Shown here: in pieces, positions 1 through 7,364 of the stretch
Numbering within the stretch: the stretch's first letter is position 1
Layout of the letters: each line of letters begins with the position of its first letter
Source: Thermoplasmata archaeon
GTDB taxonomy: Archaea > Thermoplasmatota > Thermoplasmata > Thermoplasmatales > Thermoplasmataceae
Length of the DNA: 32,390 bases
Direction: 5' to 3'
Assembly: GCA_021792595.1 (NCBI GenBank)
Contig: JAJYUI010000007.1
Span: 1 to 32,390, forward strand
Position numbers and translations under genes: made by a program
The notes under the pieces: generated by a model
The model's database searches: none
Told to the model about the DNA's origin: nothing
What the model saw: the letters and a program-made list of their open reading frames with translations, nothing else

Positions 1-120
1 ATCTCGAGTTGTTCTTTGTTTTTGGTGATCCTCTCCACCTGGCTTTCTTCTGGAACCGTAATCAAGCATCTGCCAGAGAAGTTTCTCTATTTTCTCCTTA
101 TGGCCCTGCCAAAAAAATAA
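1..120 (+). CDS. C-terminal end of an unidentified, probably membrane protein (5' end outside window)
   Basis: Frame 1 is open from the window edge to a TAA at 118-120. It encodes 39 residues: a hydrophobic stretch of about 18 residues (SLFLVILSTWLSSGTVI), then a second short hydrophobic patch (FLYFLLMAL) and a basic PKK tail. This looks like the last membrane segment of an integral membrane protein with a cytoplasmic end. It runs in the same direction as the GH31 gene that follows. The family cannot be recognised from so short a piece. Given the neighbours a sugar transporter is possible, but that is only a guess. Confidence 0.4.
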   Translation: MSSCSLFLVILSTWLSSGTVIKHLPEKFLYFLLMALPKK

Positions 121-192
121 GACATTGTCGAAAGACAACGGTGAACGTTACCCTGGCTCCTGGGAAGATGCAACTTTCATATTATTTGAGCC

Positions 193-221
193 AAAGTTAA
201 TTACTGCCAGTAGTATAACTT
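193..221 (+). promoter_or_regulatory. GH31 promoter with candidate TrmB-type operator TACT-N3-AGTA
   Basis: A TATA-like element (gttaatta, 196-203) lies about 30 bp before the ATG at 231, giving little or no 5' leader. Overlapping its downstream edge is the perfect inverted repeat TACTGCCAGTA (202-212). This is flanked by outer half-sites GTTA (196-199) and TAAC (216-219), so an imperfect 24-bp palindrome covers the space between TATA box and transcription start. TACTNNNAGTA is, as I recall, the core described for Pyrococcus TrmB at a maltodextrin promoter. A bound protein here would be expected to block transcription. Confidence 0.5.
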
Positions 222-230
222 GATTGCATT

Positions 231-2600
231 ATGCAAGAATTCTCAGAGAAATTCAGGAATTTCGCAACACTATTTGGTGAACGGGTTGCAGAAGACTCCC
301 TGTCATACACAAGGGAACGAGACAGGATTGACGGCCAGTATTCCAAAGCAAAGAGTTCCAGCCACAGGATCCCTGGCAAGATGCTGAACACGCTGGTGGA
401 AGAAAACAAGATTACAGTAGATTTTGAGAACCTGAAACTGTCTGTCTCGATTCCAATGGATAATTGCTTCAGGATAACATGGAAAGAAAGCTGGGTTGAA
501 ACCCTGATAAGCAAGGAGTTCACGTGGATTAAACTTGAGACCGGGAAGAATGTCCGTGTAGGGGACGGAGAAATCGAAATTTCCTGCACAGGATCGAGAA
601 TTGTTGTTCACGATGGCGGGATTATATCGCTGTTTGGAACTGACGGCAGCCTATTGAGGACTGACAAAGGGCCGGCGATATCCGATGGCGAGATATTCAC
701 CAGCGCCTTGATTAGGGACAGTTCATCGATACATGGGTTCGGGGAGAAGGCGTTCGGCCTCAATCTCAGGGGAACCAGTCTTGAATTCTGGAATCATGAC
801 CCAGACGGCAGTTATGGACCCAGGGACGACCCGCTTTACATTGGGATACCTGTATATATGGACCTGGTGAGTGCCAGAGGTTGCCTCGCGTTTTACAACA
901 ACCCTTCAAAGTCGAATGCGGATGTGTGTTCAAGCAGGCCAAACGAGATATCCATGCTGTTTGAAGGAGGGGGACTTGATTACTTCCTCTGCACCGGTTC
1001 CATGCGAGAACTGACTTCAATGTTCTCTGATATCACCGGAAAACCGTTTATGCCTCCCAGATGGGCCCTCGGATTCCACCAGTCCAGGTACAGTTACATG
1101 TCGACAGAGGAAATTTCAGATATTGCAGAAAATTTCATTGCCAACGGTCTTCCCCTGTCTGCAATCTATATGGATATTGATCACATGGACGGTTTCCGGG
1201 TCTTCACATTCAACAGGCAGAGTTTCTCAGATGTAGGAAGACTCTCTGAGAATCTTGAAAAGAACGGAATAAAGCTTGTTTCCATCATTGATCCCGGAAT
1301 AAAAAGCGACCCTGGGTATGGCACGTTCCTGGAAGGGGAAAGGGAAGGCTACTTTGCCAGGACTCCAGAAGGGAAAGTGGTTCTTGCCCCTGTGTGGCCT
1401 GGACTTGCCGCTTTTCCAGATTTTACCAGCGAAAGAGTGCAGAAATGGTGGGCTGACAATTATGACTTCTACATTGGTAAAGGCATTTCCGGATTCTGGC
1501 ATGACATGAATGAACCTGCCACTTTTACCATGTGGGGTGACAATACCCTCCCCATGTCAGCAGAATTCGAGAAGGGAAGTCATAATGTTATTCACAACCT
1601 GTACGCACTTTACATGGCGAAAGCCGCCTACGAGGGTTTGCTGGAGAAACTGGATGGAAGGAAGCCTTTCATTCTTACCAGGTCTGGTTGGGCAGGAATA
1701 CAGAAGTATGCTTTCGTTTGGACGGGGGACTCCGAAAGTACAACGGAGGAAATGATCTCGACCATTTCTACAATTATAAACATGGGATTGTCAGGAATTC
1801 CTTATGTTGGGGTTGACATCGGCGGATTCTCAGGCTCACCGTCGAAAGAACTGTACCTGAGGTGGTTCCAGATTGGAGCATTTCTTCCATTCTTCAGGGT
1901 CCACTCCGGCAAGAATACTGAAATGAGGGAGCCCTGGAGATTTGGCAAGGAGTTCCTTGCCATCGTTAGAAAATTCCTGAAGCTTCGCTACAGGCTTATT
2001 CCATACTATTATGGGCTGGCATACGAGTCACACAGGGAGGGGTATCCGATCATTCGGAGTCCTGCCTGGTACGACCCGTCGTTTGGTGATGACGGAGCTA
2101 GTTCTTTCATGGTCGGTGACAGTATCCTGGTGATCCCTGTTCGCCCCGGTGAGACCCATGTTTCCACCAGATTGCCTTCTGGATCATGGTACTCCCTGTG
2201 GGATGACTCGGTGTATAGCGGAATATTTGAGTATGATACCAGAGAAGAGGATATTCCCGTTCTTGTACCGGAAGGATCAGTGATTCCGATGGATGAAGAG
2301 GGAGGGTTTACAATTCATGTTTTTCCAGGAGACCATGGGTCGGGATTTCTCTACCTTGACGACGATACGAGGGACCCAGCTTACTGCAGATACATTTTCA
2401 AAGTAGAAGGAAGTGGAAACCTTTACAGGCTCAACTACAAGCTGGAAAGAGGGGGACTTCTGCCACCTGATGAAATCAGGTTCAGGATACACGGTTCTTC
2501 TGGTTGGACTTTCAATGGAGATTCCATTACTCGGGTTGTTAACGGAAACACCTTGACCTGCAGTGGCGAGGCGGGAGAGTTCAGTTTCACCAATGGCTGA
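231..2600 (+). CDS. malA: Alpha-glucosidase, glycoside hydrolase family 31
   Basis: A 789-residue GH31 enzyme, predicted to release glucose from the non-reducing ends of maltose and maltodextrins in the cytoplasm; no signal peptide is seen. Family landmarks are HGFGEKAF near residue 165, DPLYIGIPVY near 190, TGKPFMPPRWALGF near 270, IYMDIDHMDGF near 310, the nucleophile in WHDMNEP (D425), the acid/base in VWTGDS (D500) and GIPYVGVDIGGF near 525. The order and motifs closely match Sulfolobus MalA, which is shorter (about 690 residues). The extra length is at the N-terminus, where the first 50 residues match nothing I know, so an internal start at 381 is possible. The promoter geometry supports 231. 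It would finish degradation of sugars imported by the MalEFGK genes alongside. Confidence 0.93.
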   Translation: MQEFSEKFRNFATLFGERVAEDSLSYTRERDRIDGQYSKAKSSSHRIPGKMLNTLVEENKITVDFENLKLSVSIPMDNCFRITWKESWVETLISKEFTWIKLETGKNVRVGDGEIEISCTGSRIVVHDGGIISLFGTDGSLLRTDKGPAISDGEIFTSALIRDSSSIHGFGEKAFGLNLRGTSLEFWNHDPDGSYGPRDDPLYIGIPVYMDLVSARGCLAFYNNPSKSNADVCSSRPNEISMLFEGGGLDYFLCTGSMRELTSMFSDITGKPFMPPRWALGFHQSRYSYMSTEEISDIAENFIANGLPLSAIYMDIDHMDGFRVFTFNRQSFSDVGRLSENLEKNGIKLVSIIDPGIKSDPGYGTFLEGEREGYFARTPEGKVVLAPVWPGLAAFPDFTSERVQKWWADNYDFYIGKGISGFWHDMNEPATFTMWGDNTLPMSAEFEKGSHNVIHNLYALYMAKAAYEGLLEKLDGRKPFILTRSGWAGIQKYAFVWTGDSESTTEEMISTISTIINMGLSGIPYVGVDIGGFSGSPSKELYLRWFQIGAFLPFFRVHSGKNTEMREPWRFGKEFLAIVRKFLKLRYRLIPYYYGLAYESHREGYPIIRSPAWYDPSFGDDGASSFMVGDSILVIPVRPGETHVSTRLPSGSWYSLWDDSVYSGIFEYDTREEDIPVLVPEGSVIPMDEEGGFTIHVFPGDHGSGFLYLDDDTRDPAYCRYIFKVEGSGNLYRLNYKLERGGLLPPDEIRFRIHGSSGWTFNGDSITRVVNGNTLTCSGEAGEFSFTNG

Positions 2601-2736
2601 CCATCCTTAGTGGCTGACATCGTGACTCATGCGAAGTGGACGAAATCAACGAAACTGTCGTTAATACGCTATCAGCGGTGGTATATTTTGTGCTTACCTG
2701 GGAAAGTATATTATTGAACGTTTCTCTTTCTTTTGT
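2601..2736 (+). promoter_or_regulatory. Intergenic region with leaderless promoter of the ABC ATPase gene
   Basis: This 136-bp gap carries a clear TATA element (tatatta, 2707-2713) centred 27 bp before the ATG at 2737, and a pyrimidine-rich stretch between them. That spacing puts transcription start at the start codon. No TACT/AGTA palindrome like the one upstream of GH31 was found here. Nothing else was seen in the gap. Confidence 0.6.
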
Positions 2737-3930
2737 ATGAGTTTTCTCTCCCTCCAGAACATTTCAAAAACTTTTGGAAATAAATTCAAGGCCCTTGATA
2801 ATGTCTCTCTTGAGGTTGAGAAGGGGGAGTTCTTTGTTTTGCTCGGACCGTCCGGCAGCGGTAAGACTACCCTCATCAGGTGTGTCGCTGGACTCGAAAC
2901 CGTTGATGAGGGGAAGATTTCAATCGGGGAAAGGCTGATAACAGATTTTCCTCCGGGAGAAAGAAATGTTGCAATGGTATTCCAGAACTATGCCCTATAT
3001 CCATTCCTCACTGTTTACGAAAATCTTGCTTTTCCACTCAAAGCCAGGGGAAGGCTGAAGCGGGCACTGTGGTCAGAGGCCCTGGCAAGTGGTAGCTCTC
3101 CCAGGACCGGCATAGGTTACGCCCTCGGCCTTAACCCGATAAGGAGATCGGAGGTCAGGAAAAACATACGAGAAAGGATCGACCGCGTTGCCGAAATGCT
3201 GCAGATCTCGGATATTCTCGATCGGAAACCCGGCCAGATTTCCGGAGGGCAGAGGCAAAGGGTGGCATTGGGCAGGGCACTCATAAGGGAGGCAAATGTC
3301 TACCTTATGGACGAGCCACTCAGTAACCTAGACGCGAAACTACGGTCATCCACAAGAGTCGAACTCAAGAACCTCCAGAAGAAACTCGGCATCACAGTCG
3401 TTTATGTAACTCATGATCAGATAGAAGCAATGACCATGGGGGACAGGATAGGTGTCATCAACAAGGGGCATTTGATCCAGGTTGGAAAGCCCCTAGATGT
3501 CTACAACATGCCTGACAACCTATTTGTTGCCAGCTTCCTTGGCGATCCGCCGATTAACCAGGTTGACGGAAGTGTATCCGACCGGAATAGGTCAATGATT
3601 TCCTTTGGCGGATATGATCTTGAGTTGCCGGGCAATCCTGATCTCTCCGGAGCCCCAGGAAAGAGGCTGAAACTTGCCATCAGGCCGGAGGATGTAGAGA
3701 TAGGGAAACTGGGGGCTAATGCACGCGTACTCTTCGTCAGGTCAATTGGAAGAACACACTACATCTCTGTAGTTCTTCAGGAAACTGAAGAAATGCTTAC
3801 AAAGGTGACAACCGAGGAGATGGATATATCAGAAGGCATGGAAGTGCATGTAATGCCCAATCTCTCGCACCTTGACGTGTTCGATAAGGACACTGAAGAA
3901 CTTGTCTGGTCGGCAAAGAGATCCCAGTAG
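2737..3930 (+). CDS. malK: ABC transporter ATP-binding protein, MalK/UgpC type
   Basis: A 397-residue CUT1-class sugar ABC ATPase that would energise import through the MalF/MalG pair encoded on the opposite strand. Walker A is GPSGSGKTT (37-45), the Q-loop VFQNYALYP is around Q83, the signature is SGGQRQR (169-175), Walker B is VYLMDEP (188-194) and the switch His is in VTHDQ (H226). A C-terminal OB-fold/TOBE regulatory region follows from about residue 265 (LAIRPEDVEIG). Oddly, about 33 extra residues (roughly 106-138) lie between the Q-loop and signature, in the helical subdomain, compared with E. coli MalK. The gene ends 16 bp from the convergent malG. Such ATPases can serve more than one transporter, so a wider role is possible. 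Confidence 0.93.
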   Translation: MSFLSLQNISKTFGNKFKALDNVSLEVEKGEFFVLLGPSGSGKTTLIRCVAGLETVDEGKISIGERLITDFPPGERNVAMVFQNYALYPFLTVYENLAFPLKARGRLKRALWSEALASGSSPRTGIGYALGLNPIRRSEVRKNIRERIDRVAEMLQISDILDRKPGQISGGQRQRVALGRALIREANVYLMDEPLSNLDAKLRSSTRVELKNLQKKLGITVVYVTHDQIEAMTMGDRIGVINKGHLIQVGKPLDVYNMPDNLFVASFLGDPPINQVDGSVSDRNRSMISFGGYDLELPGNPDLSGAPGKRLKLAIRPEDVEIGKLGANARVLFVRSIGRTHYISVVLQETEEMLTKVTTEEMDISEGMEVHVMPNLSHLDVFDKDTEELVWSAKRSQ

Positions 3931-3946
3931 TTCCAGTTGCACCCGA

Positions 3947-4870
3947 TCATTTGTAAGTTGCAATTGAAAAGCCTGACACCAGGTATCTCTGGAAAACGAT
4001 AAACAGTATGAAAATGGGTAATCCCATGACGATCGAGAAAGCGCTGAACTGGCCGAAGTTAATGGCCTGGGAAGAAATCTGGCTGTACTTGTACAACCCC
4101 TGCGCCATGTTGTCCAGTTTTCCGTTGGACACCATCATGTTTATGAGAAGATAATCTGAATATGGCCCGAAGAAAGCGAGCAGCATAGACATTATCAGGA
4201 CAGGCTTTACCATGGGAAGCAGCACCCTGAAGAGAGCCTGCGTTCTTGTGTGGCCGTCTATCTGGGCAGACTCCTCAAAGTCTGCGGGTATGCCATCCGT
4301 GAAATTCTTTATCAGCCAGGCGTTGAATATCACCGCCCCGCCGGAGTACAGGATTATCATTCCAAAGTAAGAGTTTGTGAGGGAAAGTTCCGAGAACATG
4401 TCGTAGAGTGGGATGACCATGATCGCAAGCGGGAATGTTGAAAGGATAAGCATCATGTACAGTATCACCCTTTTTCCGGGGATGCGGAACCTCGATAATG
4501 CAAGACCTGCAGAGAATGAGAGTCCCAGAGCTATTATGGTGGCACTGCCTGAATAGAACAGGGTGTTCGGAAGCCAGATATTGAGGAGTGCAGATCCGTC
4601 AAACCGGAAGAGCCCAGTGTAGTTCGCCAAGTTGAGCCTGGTGGGTAGCGGCAGCAGTGAGTTTATTGAAACAGAGGCAAGTGTAATTCCAGGGCTCAGC
4701 GAATTCACGAACATGTAATATATCGGAAATATGGAGTAAACTGCAACAGCGATCAGAACAAGGTGCGTGGCGATTCGCTTAATGATCCTGACTCTCCTGA
4801 AATGCAGGTTCCTGGATACACTGAAATGTTCCTCGCCTGGCTTATCCACAACTTTCCCGTTTATCTCCAT
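3947..4870 (-). CDS. malG: Sugar ABC transporter permease, MalG type
   Basis: A 307-residue inner-membrane permease, last gene of the malE-malF-malG operon, starting 10 bp after malF. After a basic N-terminal tail there is a first membrane helix (HLVLIAVAVYSIFPIYYMFV, about 36-55). Further helices follow, with the EAA loop EESAQIDGHTRTQALFRVLLP around residues 200-220, the docking site for the MalK ATPase. Periplasmic-loop sequence FGPYSDYLL follows, and the protein ends in a final helix with an SGFSIATYK-like tail, as is usual for MalG proteins. MalG family membership is clear; the transported sugar (maltodextrin or similar) is inferred from the surrounding glucan hydrolases. Confidence 0.9.
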   Translation of the reverse strand: MEINGKVVDKPGEEHFSVSRNLHFRRVRIIKRIATHLVLIAVAVYSIFPIYYMFVNSLSPGITLASVSINSLLPLPTRLNLANYTGLFRFDGSALLNIWLPNTLFYSGSATIIALGLSFSAGLALSRFRIPGKRVILYMMLILSTFPLAIMVIPLYDMFSELSLTNSYFGMIILYSGGAVIFNAWLIKNFTDGIPADFEESAQIDGHTRTQALFRVLLPMVKPVLIMSMLLAFFGPYSDYLLINMMVSNGKLDNMAQGLYKYSQISSQAINFGQFSAFSIVMGLPIFILFIVFQRYLVSGFSIATYK

Positions 4871-4880
4871 GTTACCAACC

Positions 4881-5804
4881 TCAATAGACCACGCTCATCA
4901 TTCTTGTAAACTTGTTTATCAGGATAACGAACACAAGCAGAATCAACACATTTATCATGGCATATGCCGATGCCAGACCCCATGATGGATAGGCAATGCT
5001 AACCTCGTTGTAGGCGTAAGTAATCAGGATGTACGTGGAAGTACCTGGCCCTCCACCAGTCAGCAGGAATGGTATATAGAAATTGTTCCACGTGAATATG
5101 AACCCGAATATCGTGACGAAAGATATCTGTCTTTTCAGGAGAGGGAGGGCAACCTTTCTCACTGTGCCGGTCGTGCCGTAACCGTCGATCCTTGCGGCAT
5201 CATAGAGTTCCTTGGGAACACTCTGGAGTGCGGCCGTATAGACAAAAGTATAGTATGGAAACGAAAGCCAGAGATTCACAAGGATCATGGAAAACATGGA
5301 TGTCGAGGAGAGGCCAAGCCAGTAAACCTTCTCAACACCGACCATGGCCAGGACTTTGTTTATGAATCCCAGATTATAATCCAGCAGGCCTTTCCAGATA
5401 AGTATGGTAATGAAGGCCGGATATGCCCATGGAAACAGGTAGATTGTACGGTAGAGCTTCGTTCCACGGATGCCTGGCTGGTTCATCAGGAGTGCCAGCA
5501 TGAATCCAAGAGATGACATCAGAATAATGCTTCCGCCGCTCCACACAAATGTCTGCCAGATCAGGGTTGCAAGGCTCGGGTTATTCTCAAACAGGATGAT
5601 ATAGTAATTTCTTGCACCCACGTAGGAATAATTGAAGATGTGAAGAAGGCTGAAATCCGTAAGGGAGTAATAAATTCCGTAGGCAAGGGGGGAGAAATCA
5701 AGAAATACAAGCACAGCAAGAATTGGCAGGATAAACAGGTATCCATGCCAATCCAGTTTCCCGTGCTGCTTCTTTCCTCTCCAATTCCCTGCCCAACTTA
5801 ACAT
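4881..5804 (-). CDS. malF: Sugar ABC transporter permease, MalF type
   Basis: A 307-residue permease with about six membrane helices; the first is LFILPILAVLVFLDFSPLAY (about 28-47). The EAA motif DAARIDGYGTTGTVRKVALP lies near residues 200-220, followed by a conserved-looking TGGGPGTSTYIL segment typical of CUT1 permeases. It is shorter than E. coli MalF, which has a large extra periplasmic loop, and matches the length of most archaeal and Gram-positive MalF/UgpA proteins. The start lies 20 bp after the malE stop and the stop 10 bp before malG, so the three genes are probably one transcript. It would pair with MalG to form the translocation pore. Confidence 0.9.
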   Translation of the reverse strand: MLSWAGNWRGKKQHGKLDWHGYLFILPILAVLVFLDFSPLAYGIYYSLTDFSLLHIFNYSYVGARNYYIILFENNPSLATLIWQTFVWSGGSIILMSSLGFMLALLMNQPGIRGTKLYRTIYLFPWAYPAFITILIWKGLLDYNLGFINKVLAMVGVEKVYWLGLSSTSMFSMILVNLWLSFPYYTFVYTAALQSVPKELYDAARIDGYGTTGTVRKVALPLLKRQISFVTIFGFIFTWNNFYIPFLLTGGGPGTSTYILITYAYNEVSIAYPSWGLASAYAMINVLILLVFVILINKFTRMMSVVY

Positions 5805-5824
5805 TAAATCACGTTATCAGAGAT

Positions 5825-7288
5825 TCAATAAAAAAGAGGGATAAATTGTTTGATTGGAACAGCCACGAAGACACTGTTCGCATATACCCCCGCGCTGACT
5901 AGCTCACTTACCCCCTGCGAAAAGGAAGTCAGGATGAAGCCGTAAGAGTCGTAAGGAACGTTGTTCGCTATCAGTGCGCTGATGATCTGAGACTCGATCT
6001 GGTTCATCGCATCGGTTGGAGTGACTGTTGTGGAGTTCTGTTCAAGGTTTGAGGCCCCGATGTGGAATGCGTTCCAGTAGAAAGCCATCTGAGGTATGTT
6101 GGGGAATTTCTGAGTATGCTGTTCCTGAGCTATCCAGCCTGAGACAAGAGGATCATTGCCAGGATGTGCACTTATGTAACTGCCCACTGAGTTCAGGGAG
6201 GGGAAATCACCAGCCTTGTTGAAGAGGTTAAGCTGGGCAGTATAGTTAGTCATTGCCTTGACAAACTGCACCGAAGCCCAGACCTGTGCACTGCTTGCAC
6301 CGCTTGCAGCATGGTTGGAAACTAGGTATCCAATTGAGCCCCAGAGAGGCAGTGGCCACTTTCCGGTGTGGTTATCGAACGGAATTGCGGCAACCCCCAG
6401 GTTGTTTCCAAGATATTTCATGTATGTTGACTGGTCCCAGGGACCATCTAGCATGAAGGCAGAGTAGTTGCCTTCAAAGTATGTCTGCTCGTCAAGTTCT
6501 GAACTCAGTCCTGCCTTGTCGACCCCGTAGACCTTGGTCCAGTTCCAGACAAAGCTCATGGCAGCGATATCATGGCTGCTGTTCAGTTCCGGGTACCCGG
6601 ATGTGTTGAACAGTTCCCCGCCGAATGCGGGATACCATGTAGCGAACCTGTAGCCGTATGTGGCTCCTATTGCATACGGGAGTCCGAGATAGGATGAACC
6701 CATATGCGTGACGTTAAGTGCATCCTGGATCATCTGATAGGTGTTCTTGGGAGGGTTGGGAACAAGCAACTTATTGTAATAAAGAGCAATTCCGTTGGTG
6801 TTGACAGGAACTCCATAAAGCGCACCATGCAAAGTCCAGTCACTTATTGTTCCTGTAGTGAAATTTCCGGTGAATGAACTGCCCAGGTATTGTGAGAGAT
6901 TGACCACGAGGCCAGCAGAATAAAGTGCTCCTCCATTGTCACTGCTGTCTCTGTAAACGTTCGGCGCAGTGTGCGAAGTTGCATCAGTCGCAAAGTTACT
7001 TGTACCTACAGCGACACCATGCGTGATGTCCAGCGTAATGTTGGAATGCTGAGCTTCAAAGAGAGCAACGGACGTATTGAACGCCGTAGATTCCCCTCCT
7101 GAGGCACTGGAATCCCAGACTGATATTGTCACTTTCTTTGGCGCGCTTGAAGTCTTCTGGTTCTGCCCCTGGTAATATAACGCAACGGCAACACCTGAGA
7201 CAACGACGATGATTACAACAACTATGGCAATAATTAGTGTCGGTTTACTTCTTGGTGGAACAGGTGTACCACCTTGAGTAGTATCCAT
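5825..7288 (-). CDS. malE: Extracellular solute-binding protein, sugar ABC transporter (MalE type)
   Basis: A 487-residue family 1 solute-binding protein and first gene of the malEFG operon. The N-terminus is a short cytoplasmic tail, then a strong hydrophobic anchor (TLIIAIVVVIIVVVSGVAVAL, about 17-37), then the binding domain starting at VTISVWDSSASGGE. There is no lipobox cysteine, so the protein is probably held by its N-terminal helix, or cleaved. Motifs include YGVPVNTNGIALYYNK near 158, FMLDGPWD near 275 and LWGSIGYLVS near 315. The mature part is Ser/Asn rich and lacks cysteine, fitting an acid-exposed location. It would capture maltodextrins released by the GH57 enzyme; the ligand is inferred from context. 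Confidence 0.9.
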   Translation of the reverse strand: MDTTQGGTPVPPRSKPTLIIAIVVVIIVVVSGVAVALYYQGQNQKTSSAPKKVTISVWDSSASGGESTAFNTSVALFEAQHSNITLDITHGVAVGTSNFATDATSHTAPNVYRDSSDNGGALYSAGLVVNLSQYLGSSFTGNFTTGTISDWTLHGALYGVPVNTNGIALYYNKLLVPNPPKNTYQMIQDALNVTHMGSSYLGLPYAIGATYGYRFATWYPAFGGELFNTSGYPELNSSHDIAAMSFVWNWTKVYGVDKAGLSSELDEQTYFEGNYSAFMLDGPWDQSTYMKYLGNNLGVAAIPFDNHTGKWPLPLWGSIGYLVSNHAASGASSAQVWASVQFVKAMTNYTAQLNLFNKAGDFPSLNSVGSYISAHPGNDPLVSGWIAQEQHTQKFPNIPQMAFYWNAFHIGASNLEQNSTTVTPTDAMNQIESQIISALIANNVPYDSYGFILTSFSQGVSELVSAGVYANSVFVAVPIKQFIPLFY

Positions 7289-7364
7289 GAATGTTCAATA
7301 GAAATTGAGGACTTAAATATTTGCTTATCCCTGTTATTTTTCCATTCATGGTGGAACTGCCTGA
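7289..7364 (-). promoter_or_regulatory. Promoter of the malEFG operon
   Basis: A minus-strand TATA element (atatttaagt, complement of 7311-7320) is centred about 28 bp before the malE ATG, consistent with a leaderless transcript starting at malE. The operon can therefore be expressed independently of the upstream GH13 gene. No TACT/AGTA palindrome is visible here. Confidence 0.55.

Noticed and set aside
9-200. 63-codon + strand frame at the left edge
   Set aside because: Frame 1 (to TAA at 120) encodes a coherent hydrophobic membrane-type tail, while this frame gives no recognisable pattern and would run into the GH31 promoter.
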